Both the position numbers and the translations under genes were made by a program. Shown here in pieces: positions 27,828 to 35,903 of a DNA stretch of 64,000 nt; position 1 is the first letter of the stretch, and the number at the start of each line of letters is the position of its first letter. Below the pieces are notes generated by a model, which saw only the letters and a list, made by a program, of their open reading frames with translations, did not search any database and was not told the DNA's origin. Source of the stretch: Tessaracoccus sp. MC1679 (GTDB lineage Bacteria > Actinomycetota > Actinomycetes > Propionibacteriales > Propionibacteriaceae); contig NZ_JACJGB010000003.1 in assembly GCF_014164775.1 (NCBI RefSeq), positions 62,001 to 126,000 on the forward strand. The letters are read 5' to 3'.

Positions 27828-28907
27828 ATGCGCTACGTCGTCATCATGGCCGGTGGGTCCGGCACCCGCCTCTGGCCGCTGTCCAGGCAGGGCAGGCCCA
27901 AGCAGTTGCTGGAGCTCTTCGGGGGGTCCTCGCTGCTGCGCCTGGCCTACGAGCGGCTCGTCGGCGTGGTGCCGCCCGAGCGCATCCTGGTGTGCACGGG
28001 CCGCGCCTACGCCGAGGATGTGGCCCGCCAGCTGCCGGAGCTGGCCGCCGGGAACATCCTGGGGGAGCCGGAGGGCCGTGATTCGCTCAACGCGGTGGCC
28101 TGGTCCGCCGCGGTGGTCGCGGACCGGGACGCGGACGCGGTGGTGGCCATGGTCACCGCTGATCAGGTGATCACCCCCGTCGAGGAGTTCCAGCGCAGCC
28201 TCGCGCTGGCGTTCGAGGTGGCCGAGCAGCGGCCCCACGCGCTGGTGACCCTCGGGGTGCTGCCCACCTCGCCGCACACCGGGTACGGCTACCTCCACCG
28301 CGCCGAGGAGCTCGACGGGTTCCCCGGCGTGCACCGGGTGGCGGAGTTCAAGGAGAAGCCGTCGCGGGAGGTGGCCGAGCAGTACCTGGCCACCGGCGAG
28401 TACTGGTGGAACGCCGGCATGTTCGTATGGCGGGCCCAGACACTGCTGGGCCAGCTGGATCAGCTGCTCCCGGACACCGCGGCCAAGGTCCGCGCAATCG
28501 TCGCCGATCCGTCGTCCCTCGACGAGATCTTCCCCACGCTGCAGAAGATCTCGGTGGACTACGCCGTGATGGAGCCCGCCTCGGTGGGACGCACCGACGC
28601 CGAGGTGGTGAGTGTGGGCCTGGCGATCGACTGGCGCGACGTGGGCGGCTTCGTGTCGCTGGCCGGGCTCCTGACCCAGGACGAGCACGGCAACGCCGTC
28701 GACGGGGCGGCCGTCACGCTGGACTCGCAGGGATGCGTCCTCATCAACACGAGGGGCGCCGGGCACGTGCTGGGCACCATCGGACTCCGCGACTGCCTGG
28801 TGGTCTCCACGCCTACCGCCACCCTGGTGGCGCCGCTCGCCGATTCGGAGCGCGTGAAGGAGCTGGTGGCCCTCGTGCGGGAGAAAGCGGGGGACCAATT
28901 CGCCTGA
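27828..28907 (+). CDS. manC: Mannose-1-phosphate guanylyltransferase
   Basis: Makes GDP-mannose from mannose-1-phosphate and GTP, the donor for mannosylated lipids, glycans and glycoproteins. The nucleotidyltransferase loop is MAGGSGTRLWPLSRQGRPKQ; FKEKPSREVAE and YWWNAGMFVW are typical of the GDP-mannose group. The 359 residues cover the catalytic domain and a short left-handed beta-helix, without the isomerase domain of bifunctional ManC. ATG at 27828 has TAGCCT (27816-27821) six bases upstream. It works with the manB mutase and SIS-domain protein 6-8 kb downstream. Confidence 0.93.
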   Translation: MRYVVIMAGGSGTRLWPLSRQGRPKQLLELFGGSSLLRLAYERLVGVVPPERILVCTGRAYAEDVARQLPELAAGNILGEPEGRDSLNAVAWSAAVVADRDADAVVAMVTADQVITPVEEFQRSLALAFEVAEQRPHALVTLGVLPTSPHTGYGYLHRAEELDGFPGVHRVAEFKEKPSREVAEQYLATGEYWWNAGMFVWRAQTLLGQLDQLLPDTAAKVRAIVADPSSLDEIFPTLQKISVDYAVMEPASVGRTDAEVVSVGLAIDWRDVGGFVSLAGLLTQDEHGNAVDGAAVTLDSQGCVLINTRGAGHVLGTIGLRDCLVVSTPTATLVAPLADSERVKELVALVREKAGDQFA

Positions 28908-28912
28908 TCAGC

Positions 28913-28941
28913 TTGACCGATCAAAATCACTCGTGTGTAAT
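28913..28941 (+). promoter_or_regulatory. Predicted promoter of the whiB gene
   Basis: A -35-like TTGACC (28913-28918) and a -10-like TGTAAT (28936-28941) are separated by exactly 17 bases, leaving a leader of roughly 18 bases that contains AGGGAGG. The -35 box is flanked by TGATC (28905-28909) and GATCA (28919-28923), an inverted repeat that could be an operator. Unlike most single genes in the window, whiB thus has a leadered arrangement. Confidence 0.55.
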
Positions 28942-28965
28942 TCACAACAACGAAGGGAGGCGACG

Positions 28966-29220
28966 GTGGATGAGACCATCGATCTCTTCGGAGACGACGG
29001 AGCCTTCTCGTGGCAGGCTCACGCGTTGTGCGCCCAGACGGACCCCGAGGCCTTCTTCCCGGAGAAGGGCGGCTCCACCCGCGAAGCCAAGCGGGTGTGC
29101 CAGAACTGCACCGTCCGCACCGAATGCCTCGAGTACGCTTTGGGCCACGACGAGCGCTTCGGTATCTGGGGCGGCCTCTCCGAGCGCGAACGCCGGAAGC
29201 TGAAGCGCGCGGCCGGCTAA
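28966..29220 (+). CDS. whiB: WhiB-family iron-sulfur transcription factor
   Basis: An 84-residue Wbl protein that binds a 4Fe-4S cluster and regulates transcription with the principal sigma factor. Four cysteines are placed as in the family (ALCAQTD, then VCQNCTVRTECLEYAL), followed by the turn GIWGGLSERERR and a basic C-terminal tail. Its position before a glycosyltransferase/DUF5719 pair and near manB corresponds to WhiB2 (WhmD), which controls division and septation in mycobacteria; this assignment is from context. GTG at 28966 follows AGGGAGGCGACG, and a promoter is visible at 28913-28941. Confidence 0.93.
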   Translation: MDETIDLFGDDGAFSWQAHALCAQTDPEAFFPEKGGSTREAKRVCQNCTVRTECLEYALGHDERFGIWGGLSERERRKLKRAAG

Positions 29221-29241
29221 TCCCAGGTCCGGGAGGACAGT

Positions 29242-32193
29242 GTGACCGACGAACCGCAGCACGGACGCCTCGAGGATCTCTGGTCCTGGATCGATTCCGA
29301 GGATCCGGCCGGGGAGACCCCACTCATCGAACCCGCTGCGGTGACCGCCGTCATGGTGGTGCACGACGCCGCCGAGTGGCTGCCGCGCCAACTGCTCGCC
29401 CTGGCAGGCCTGGATCCCCGGCCTGGCCGGATTGTCGCGGTGGACACCGGATCGGTCGACGACTCGAGAGACCTGGTGCTGCGCGCGGTCGCCGAGGGCG
29501 TCCTGGATGAACTGGTGGACGCAGACGCGGGCAGCAGCTTCGGCGAGGCGGTGAGCCTGGCGCTCGCGGAGTCCGAGCCTGAGTGGATCTGGCTGCTGCA
29601 CGACGACTCATCCCCCCACCCCGACACCCTCGCCCACCTCCTCGACGGCGCCCGTCAGGCCGACGTGGTGGTGCCGAAGCTCCTCGAGCCCAAGCGGCGC
29701 AACTACCCCGACACCCTCTCGGAGGTGGGGCAGGCCATCACCCCCGGGGGGCAGCGCGTGCCGCTGGTGGAGGAGGGCGACGTGGACCAGCAGCAGACCG
29801 AGCCTCGCGAGGTCCTGGGCGGGTCCACCGCCGGCATGCTGGTCAGGGGCGAGGTGTGGCGCGAGATCGGCGGACTGGCTCCCGAGGTGGCCCGTCACCG
29901 CGACGGCGTGGACCTGGGGTGGCGCGCCAACGCCGTCGGCTACCGCGTGCTGACCTGGCCCGCCGCCGCGCTGGTGCACCGTCGCGCCGGCCGCACCGGA
30001 GAGCGTCCCTCGGACCTGCACCCGCACGAGGACGACCGGCTGGCGGCGCTCCGGGTGGCTGGGGCGCGGGGAACCTCCCGCGCGGGTGTCGCGGTGGGCT
30101 CGACGCTGCGGGCGCTGGGCTTCCTCCTGGCCAAATCCCCCGGCCACGCCGGCGCCGAGCTGGCGGCGATGCGCCGCTACCTGGGCACAGCCGAGGTCAC
30201 GGCCGCGCTGGCGGCCCGGCTGCCGGAGGAGGACCTCACCCCCGAGGACCTGCTCCCCAACCGCTTCTGGCCGCTGCGCCACGCCGTCGACAAGCTGGGC
30301 GCCGGGGTCTCGGAGAGGTTCCGGGATCTGCGGGAGGCCGACACCACCCTCGACGACCTGACCGGCGACGACTTCGCCGGAGGGCCTGTCCGCCGCCGGG
30401 TGATCTCGCCCGTGACCGCGCTGCTGGTCCTGCTCGCCGTAGCCTCGGTCGCGGCCGGCCGGACCCTGCTCGGCCTCGGCGCGGTGTCCGGGGGCGGCCT
30501 GCTTCCGGCCCCGGGGTCGATCGGTGCGGTGTGGGAGGCGTACCTGAGCGGTGAGGCGCCCTGGATGGGTGTCGCGGCGGTCGCCGCGCTGGCCGGTCTG
30601 GGCAGCCCGGGTTGGTTCGCTTTCCTGGCCCTGCTCGCCACCCCGCTGCTGGCTGGGCTGTCCGCGCTGGCGCTGCTGCGCCGGCTCGGCGTGACGCTCG
30701 CGGTCGGGGCGGCCGTCTCGGCGGCGTGGGCCGGTGCCACCATCCTGCTGGGCCTCGTCACCGCCGGCGACGTCAGCGGCATGGTGCTGGCCGTCGTCGG
30801 GCCGTTGCTGGCCAGGGCGGTGCACGCCGTCGTCCGCAACGAGGCCGCCGGGGCGGAGCGGCTCCGGGCGCCCGCGGGCGCCGCCTTCTGGCTGGTCATC
30901 GCCTCGCTCGTGTGGCCGGTGCTGCTGGTGCTGGCCACCCTCGCCGCCGTCGGCTGGGCCGTGCGCGACCGCTCCCGCGTGGCGGACGTCGCCGTCGGCG
31001 TCCTGCCGGCCTGGGTGTTTTTCGCCCCCTGGCTGGGGCATCTCCTCGCGCACCCCGGCCGCCTCTTCACCGGGGTGGATCCGAATGCGTGGCCGGACTT
31101 CCCGCCGGCGTCCTTCGCACTGGTGGTGGGCCGCATCCTCCCCTCGGGGCTGCCGCTGTGGGCCAACGTGACCTTCTTCGCCGTGCTGGCCCTCGTCGCT
31201 GTCGTCGCCCTGGCGCGGCTCTCCGGCACGGCCTGGCGGTGGGCGATCGCCGGGATCGCCGCCCCGCTGGTGATCGGGACTCTGCTGTCGCGGCTGGTGG
31301 TCACCGTCGATGGCGGCACCGCCCGGGTCCTCCTGTCGCCGTGGGCGCTGCTCGTGGTGGCCGCCCTGCTCGCGCCCGTGGTGGCGGCCGCGCTGGCGGG
31401 CACGGCCCTGACCCGCTCGGCCGTGGCGCTGGGCGTGAGCGGCCTGCTGGCCGCCGGGGTGTGGGCTGTGGTGGGCTTCAACGGGCCCGTGGACGACACC
31501 GCCTCGGCGCTCCCCGGCTACGTGCGTGACGTGCTGGACTCCCCCCGCGACACCCGCGCCCTCATGATCGAACTCACCGACGACGGTGCCCTCGCGTGGA
31601 ACGTCGTGGACGCCCGCCAACCCCAGTGGGGCACCGGCGAACGCAATCCGGCTGGGGATTTCTCCGCCGAGTTCCGCGCCCTGGTCCAGGCCTTCTCCAC
31701 CGGGGCTGTTCCAGACGACGTGGCCGGGCAGCTGACCGCGCTGGGGACCTCGCACGTCTGGCTGCGGGGCTTCGACCCCGAGCTGAGGGCTGCCCTGGAC
31801 AACGCGGCGGGAATGACCAGCGCAGCGGCGGACGCCGAGACGGTGGTCTGGACCGTGCTCGGCCTCGTGTCCAGGTCTCAGGTCGTCGACGGTGAGACCG
31901 CCGAGCCGTTGGTGCAGGGACGCGTGGAGGAGGGTGCCGCCGGGCGCACTCTGGTGGTCGCGGAGCCACCGGACGCGGACTGGCAGGCCACCCTCGACGG
32001 ACGGCCTCTCCAGCGGATCGACGGCGCGGACCGCCTGACCTTCGACCTGGGTCAATCGGCGGGCGAGGTGGCCGTGCAGCCGAGGCCGCATCCGTGGCGC
32101 TTCGCCGTCCAGCTCGCCGTCGCGGCGGTCCTGGCCGTCCTGGCGGCCCCCACGCTGGGTGCGGCCACCGTGGCGCGAAGGGGGCAGGAATGA
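29242..32193 (+). CDS. Large membrane protein with N-terminal GT2 glycosyltransferase domain
   Basis: A 983-residue protein: GT2 catalytic domain at about 30-280 (TAVMVVHDAAEWLPRQLLAL, VAVDTGSVDDS, LLHDDSSPHPD as the acidic metal region, TAGMLVRGEVWREIGG), then a linker and some ten to twelve membrane helices (380-760), then an extracytoplasmic C-terminal domain and a final helix. The layout suggests sugar transfer from a nucleotide or lipid donor at the membrane and passage to the outside. GTG at 29242 has GGGAGGACAGT before it. It overlaps the DUF5719 gene as ATGA. The acceptor is unknown; nearby GDP-mannose genes make a mannose-containing product plausible. Confidence 0.85.
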   Translation: MTDEPQHGRLEDLWSWIDSEDPAGETPLIEPAAVTAVMVVHDAAEWLPRQLLALAGLDPRPGRIVAVDTGSVDDSRDLVLRAVAEGVLDELVDADAGSSFGEAVSLALAESEPEWIWLLHDDSSPHPDTLAHLLDGARQADVVVPKLLEPKRRNYPDTLSEVGQAITPGGQRVPLVEEGDVDQQQTEPREVLGGSTAGMLVRGEVWREIGGLAPEVARHRDGVDLGWRANAVGYRVLTWPAAALVHRRAGRTGERPSDLHPHEDDRLAALRVAGARGTSRAGVAVGSTLRALGFLLAKSPGHAGAELAAMRRYLGTAEVTAALAARLPEEDLTPEDLLPNRFWPLRHAVDKLGAGVSERFRDLREADTTLDDLTGDDFAGGPVRRRVISPVTALLVLLAVASVAAGRTLLGLGAVSGGGLLPAPGSIGAVWEAYLSGEAPWMGVAAVAALAGLGSPGWFAFLALLATPLLAGLSALALLRRLGVTLAVGAAVSAAWAGATILLGLVTAGDVSGMVLAVVGPLLARAVHAVVRNEAAGAERLRAPAGAAFWLVIASLVWPVLLVLATLAAVGWAVRDRSRVADVAVGVLPAWVFFAPWLGHLLAHPGRLFTGVDPNAWPDFPPASFALVVGRILPSGLPLWANVTFFAVLALVAVVALARLSGTAWRWAIAGIAAPLVIGTLLSRLVVTVDGGTARVLLSPWALLVVAALLAPVVAAALAGTALTRSAVALGVSGLLAAGVWAVVGFNGPVDDTASALPGYVRDVLDSPRDTRALMIELTDDGALAWNVVDARQPQWGTGERNPAGDFSAEFRALVQAFSTGAVPDDVAGQLTALGTSHVWLRGFDPELRAALDNAAGMTSAAADAETVVWTVLGLVSRSQVVDGETAEPLVQGRVEEGAAGRTLVVAEPPDADWQATLDGRPLQRIDGADRLTFDLGQSAGEVAVQPRPHPWRFAVQLAVAAVLAVLAAPTLGAATVARRGQE

Positions 32194-33446
32194 TCCGCAG
32201 ACTGGGCGTGTCGTTGGCGGCCCTCATGCTGGTGGTGGCCGTGGCTGTCGGGTTGGCGCTGATCAGCCCGCTCCGGAAGCCGGCCGCCGAGGTGATCGAG
32301 CTTCCCCGAAGCACGGCGTTGACCTGCATCCCCGCAGGTCAAGTCCTCGTCAGTGGCTCCGGTGAGCTCAGCGTCACGGGGCTCGACGGGGCCGGGCGCG
32401 CCGTCACCGCGCCGGTGGCCGAGCCCGTGACGGGGCCGGTGGGCCTCCGTGCTGAGGACACGATTGCGGCGGGCGTCCTCGTCGAGGAGCCGCAGCGCGC
32501 CTTCGCGCCGTGCGGCACCCCGGCGACCGCCGGGATGGTGCTCGTCGCGGACCCCGCCGCCACGGAGCTCATCCTGGTCAACACGGACCCCGGCGCGGCC
32601 GCGGTGGATCTCACCCTCCTCGGCCCCGACGGCGAGGTGACCGCAGTGGGGGCCCGGGGGATCGCCCTGGCGCCGGGCGTCAGCAGGAGGGTCGCCTTGT
32701 CGGTGCTGGCGCCGGCCGGGCCGGTCGGCGTCGCGTTCAGCACCAGCCAGGGCCGCGTGGCGCTCATCGCCGCTGCGGTGGAGGGCCGCCCCACGCAGTT
32801 CGCGCCGCCCACCACGGTGGCCACCGAGCACCTGCTCACCGGCGCCCCGGGGGGCGCCACGTCGTCGCGGCTCCTGGTGAGCAACCCCACGGAGAACCGC
32901 ACGGAGGTGTCCATCGAGGGCATGGGGCCGGCAGGGCCGTACGTGCCCGCGGTGGCCGATTCGCTCTCCATCCCGGCCATGAGCACCATTTCGATCGACC
33001 TCACGGCACCCCTGGCAGGGGAGCCGACGGCTGTGCGGGTCACGTCGACGGTCGCGGTGGGGGCGGCGCTCGTCACCGGAGCGACGGGCGCCCGAGCCAC
33101 CGTCGTGGCTGAGGCGCCAGGCACGGACCTGACAGGGTTGGTCCCCGGGGCGGGGACCCTGCTGCTGAGCAACCCCGGCCGATCGGACACACTCACCGCG
33201 GACGTCGGTCTCACCCCCGTCGGGGGAGAGACCACCAACCAGCAGGTCAGCATCGGGCCAGGCCAGAGCGTCACGGTGCCGGTCCCGGAGGGCGGGCCAG
33301 TGGTGGTCTCCGTCACCTCGGGCGCCGAGGTGCTCGCCGCTGCCGTGTCGGTGACACCGGAGGGCACCGTGGTGGTTCCCGTCGGCCCAGCCGCGGTCGC
33401 CGAGGTGCAGACCCTGCCTGCAGAGCTGCGCCCCGCGCTGCGCTGA
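32190..33446 (+). CDS. DUF5719 family secreted/anchored protein
   Basis: A 418-residue protein with one N-terminal signal anchor (LGVSLAALMLVVAVAVGLAL) and an all-beta extracytoplasmic region rich in Val, Thr, Gly and Ala, with repeated LVSNPTENRTEVSIEG-like strands that look like tandem immunoglobulin-like folds. DUF5719 proteins typically follow a GT2 membrane protein like this one, so the two are probably a functional unit at the cell surface. The ATG at 32190 overlaps the upstream TGA. No catalytic motif was seen. Confidence 0.82.
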   Translation: MIRRLGVSLAALMLVVAVAVGLALISPLRKPAAEVIELPRSTALTCIPAGQVLVSGSGELSVTGLDGAGRAVTAPVAEPVTGPVGLRAEDTIAAGVLVEEPQRAFAPCGTPATAGMVLVADPAATELILVNTDPGAAAVDLTLLGPDGEVTAVGARGIALAPGVSRRVALSVLAPAGPVGVAFSTSQGRVALIAAAVEGRPTQFAPPTTVATEHLLTGAPGGATSSRLLVSNPTENRTEVSIEGMGPAGPYVPAVADSLSIPAMSTISIDLTAPLAGEPTAVRVTSTVAVGAALVTGATGARATVVAEAPGTDLTGLVPGAGTLLLSNPGRSDTLTADVGLTPVGGETTNQQVSIGPGQSVTVPVPEGGPVVVSVTSGAEVLAAAVSVTPEGTVVVPVGPAAVAEVQTLPAELRPALR

Positions 33447-33455
33447 CCGAGCTGC

Positions 33456-33893
33456 TCAGTCCTCGTCGTCCCAGGAGGCGCCGCCCACCAGCTCGTCGAT
33501 GCTGCGACCCGTCAGCGTCGACAGCTGCTCGACGATGGTGCGGTGCACCAGCCGACGCAGCTGGCTGCGCGAGGATGACCGATGCTCCAGCGGACGCTCG
33601 AAGATCACGATCTGCGCCCTCCGGCCCCGGCTGGACTCCAGCGCGGCCGAGAGCGGCACCCGGTCACCGGACCAGGCCACATTCAGGTGCGGCACCTCCT
33701 CCACGCCCACGACGATGCCGTTCAGCGCGTCCGGGGCCACCGCCGCGATGGCGGCCATGGCGGAGGTGACGCAGTCGTTGAAGAAGTCCACGCGGGAGGG
33801 CCGGCTCAACGGCACGGCTGTGCCGGTCCACTGATTGGGGGTGGCCAGGGGGCCGCGAATCCCGCGCCCGTGCCGGTCTCGTCTGCGTGGCAT
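33456..33893 (-). CDS. Zincin-like family protein without the HExxH motif
   Basis: A 145-residue protein matching the small metallopeptidase-like (zincin) family that sits between whiB2 and manB in actinobacteria. FFNDCVTSAMAAIAAVAP and LNGIVVGVEEVPHLN are typical, but where the family's active helix would carry HExxH the sequence reads LVHRTIVEQLSTLTGRS. The catalytic Glu and second His are absent, so peptidase activity is unlikely. ATG at 33893 has TAGGGT (33900-33905) six bases upstream. It is divergent from the DUF3499 gene 37 bases away. Confidence 0.78.
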   Translation of the reverse strand: MPRRRDRHGRGIRGPLATPNQWTGTAVPLSRPSRVDFFNDCVTSAMAAIAAVAPDALNGIVVGVEEVPHLNVAWSGDRVPLSAALESSRGRRAQIVIFERPLEHRSSSRSQLRRLVHRTIVEQLSTLTGRSIDELVGGASWDDED

Positions 33894-33930
33894 GCCGCCA
33901 CCCTAGCCCGTGGTCGGGTAGCGTCAGCCC
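33894..33930. promoter_or_regulatory. Divergent pair of -10 elements, zincin-like gene and DUF3499 gene
   Basis: Only 37 bases separate the two start codons. On the minus strand TAGGGT (33900-33905) lies six bases from the zincin-like ATG; on the plus strand TAGCGT (33919-33924) lies six bases from the DUF3499 GTG. Each -35 region would fall inside the opposite gene's early codons or beyond. Both transcripts are predicted leaderless. Confidence 0.5.
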
Positions 33931-34296
33931 GTGCGCAGATGTTCCAGGACCGCGTGCGTGGCCCCCGCCCTTGCCACGCTGACCTACGTCTACGCCGACT
34001 CCACGGCCGTGTTGGGGCCGCTCGCGTTGGCCGCGGAGCCCGGCTCCTACGATCTGTGCGCCGTCCACGCCGAGCGCACCAGCGTCCCCAAGGGCTGGGA
34101 GGTCATCCGGCTCCCGCTCGACGGTCGCGGGCCCGCCCCGGACGTCCCGTCGGACGATCTCATGGCCCTGGCCGATGCCGTGCGCGCCATCGGGCTGCGT
34201 CACGACGACCCGGTCCCGGCACCCCTCCCCGCAGCCCCGGAGCTGCCGCCAGGTGGTCGAGGCGGGCACCTGCGCCTCGTGCCGACGATCGACTGA
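33931..34296 (+). CDS. DUF3499 family protein
   Basis: A 121-residue actinobacterial protein of unknown function. The N-terminus MRRCSRTACVAPALATLTY and DLCAVHAERTSVPKGWEVIRL are family signatures; the spaced Cys and His residues (CSRTAC and CAVH) look like a small zinc site, and the C-terminus is a Pro-rich, probably disordered tail. GTG at 33931 has TAGCGT six bases upstream. It precedes manB by 32 bases on the same strand. Confidence 0.88.
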   Translation: MRRCSRTACVAPALATLTYVYADSTAVLGPLALAAEPGSYDLCAVHAERTSVPKGWEVIRLPLDGRGPAPDVPSDDLMALADAVRAIGLRHDDPVPAPLPAAPELPPGGRGGHLRLVPTID

Positions 34297-34328
34297 GCCG
34301 CACCGCTCCAGGAGATAGGCTGGCCCGC

Positions 34329-35678
34329 GTGCTAGCCCCGCAGATCTTCAAGGCCAACGACATCCGTGGCATCGTCGTCGGCCATGCTCCCGAGTGGGAC
34401 GTCGACGGCGCCCGGGCGCTCGGCGCCGCGTTCGTCGAGCTGCTCGGCCCTGCCGAGTTCGTGCTGGGCCGCGACATGCGCACCCTGGGCCGCGAGCTCT
34501 CGCTCGCCTTCGCCGACGGCGCCCGGCGCGCCGGGGCCTCGGTGGTGGACATCGGTCTCAGCTCCACCGACGAGCTGTGGTTCGCCTCCGGCTGGTTGCG
34601 CCTCCCTGGCGTCCAGTTCACCGCCAGCCACAATCCCAGCACCTACAACGGCATCAAGTTCTGCCTGGCGGACGCGCGGCCGGTGCCGGCGGACTTCATG
34701 GCCCGCCTTCGGGACGTCGCCGCCACCGTTGTCCTCGGCCCCGAGCCCACGGGCGGCTACCGCGAGCTCGACGCCCTCGAGCCCTACGCGGACAAGCTGG
34801 GGGATCTGGTCCCGCCGACGGGGGATCGCGAGCTGACCGTCGTCGTGGACGCAGGAAACGGCATGGCCGGACACACCGCGCTCACCGCGCTGGCGGGACG
34901 CGGGCTGGACGTGGTGGGTCTCTACCTGGAGCTCGACGGCACCTTCCCCAATCATCCCGCCAACCCGCTGGAGCCGGAGAACCTGGTGGACGCGCAGCGC
35001 GCCGTCCTCGAACACGGCGCGGACCTGGGCCTGGTGTTCGACGGAGACGCGGACCGCTGCTTCATCATCGACGAGCTCGGAGGCGTGGTGGACCCGTCGG
35101 TGGTCACCGCCATGATCGCGGTGGCGGAGCTGGCCAAGCATCCCGGCTCCACGATCGTCACCAACACCATCACGTCCTGGTGCGTCGGCGAGGCCGTGGC
35201 CCGCCACGGCGGGCGGGTGGAGCAGTCGATGGTCGGCCACACCTACGTGAAGGCGCTGATGGCCGAGACCGGGGCGGTGTTCGGCGGCGAACACTCCGCC
35301 CACTACTACTTCCGTGACTTCTGGTCCGCGGACACCGGAATGCTGGCCGCTCTCCACCTGATCGAGCTGGTCAGGCAGGCGGATCGCCCCTTGTCCGCGC
35401 TGGCGGCGGTCTTCGACGGCTACCACCGCTCCGGCGAGCTCAACTCCACCGTCACCGACGCCGGCGCGTGCACGGCTCGCGTGGCGGCCGCCTTCGAGGG
35501 CCGGGGCGTGGCGGACCGGGTGGATGGCCTCAGCGTCCGCAACCCTGAGGCCGGGTGGTGGATCAACCTGCGGTCCAGCAACACCGAGCCCCTGCTCAGA
35601 CTCAACGTGGAGGCCCGCGACGAGGCCACGATGCTCGCCCTGCGCGACGAGGTGCTCGGGCTCGTCCGGGCCGGGTAG
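34329..35678 (+). CDS. manB: Phosphomannomutase
   Basis: Converts mannose-6-phosphate to mannose-1-phosphate for ManC. At 449 residues it is the bacterial PMM/PGM form. Motifs in order: FKANDIRGIVVG at the N-terminus, the phosphoserine loop FTASHNPSTYNGIK, the metal loop FDGDADRCF, the sugar-specificity region FGGEHSAHYYF, and the phosphate loop RSSNTEPLLRLN. GTG at 34329 has TAGGCT (34316-34321) seven bases upstream, so it may have its own leaderless transcript. Trm112-like and SIS-domain genes follow closely. Confidence 0.94.
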   Translation: MLAPQIFKANDIRGIVVGHAPEWDVDGARALGAAFVELLGPAEFVLGRDMRTLGRELSLAFADGARRAGASVVDIGLSSTDELWFASGWLRLPGVQFTASHNPSTYNGIKFCLADARPVPADFMARLRDVAATVVLGPEPTGGYRELDALEPYADKLGDLVPPTGDRELTVVVDAGNGMAGHTALTALAGRGLDVVGLYLELDGTFPNHPANPLEPENLVDAQRAVLEHGADLGLVFDGDADRCFIIDELGGVVDPSVVTAMIAVAELAKHPGSTIVTNTITSWCVGEAVARHGGRVEQSMVGHTYVKALMAETGAVFGGEHSAHYYFRDFWSADTGMLAALHLIELVRQADRPLSALAAVFDGYHRSGELNSTVTDAGACTARVAAAFEGRGVADRVDGLSVRNPEAGWWINLRSSNTEPLLRLNVEARDEATMLALRDEVLGLVRAG

Positions 35679-35711
35679 ATTCGAACCGAGAACCAAGGGA
35701 GGTCAAGGACG

Positions 35712-35903
35712 ATGGCAGACAACACGATGGAACTCTCGCCCGAGTTCATGGCGGTGGCGGCGTGCCCCGCGTGCCACGCGAAGTTCGCCGTGGACTACGA
35801 CGCGCACGAGCTGGTGTGCACCAACCAGGCGTGCGGCCTGGCCTACCCCGTACGGGACAACATCCCCGTGCTCCTGATCGACCAGGCCCGCAGCACGCTG
35901 TGA
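35712..35903 (+). CDS. Trm112-like small zinc-ribbon protein
   Basis: A 63-residue zinc-ribbon protein of the Trm112/YcaR family, with two cysteine pairs (ACPACHAKF and CTNQACGLAYPV) and the C-terminal strand NIPVLLIDQA. Family members act as methyltransferase activators in other domains of life; bacterial roles are mostly unknown. ATG at 35712 has AGGGAGGTCAAGGACG upstream, and its stop overlaps the next GTG (GTGA). The fixed position between manB and the SIS protein in actinobacteria suggests a link to that locus. Confidence 0.9.
   Translation: MADNTMELSPEFMAVAACPACHAKFAVDYDAHELVCTNQACGLAYPVRDNIPVLLIDQARSTL

Noticed and set aside
29608-32091. An 827-codon frame antisense to the large GT2 gene
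   Set aside because: Composition is low-complexity and repetitive and it mirrors the GT2 coding frame; no family features and no start signal.
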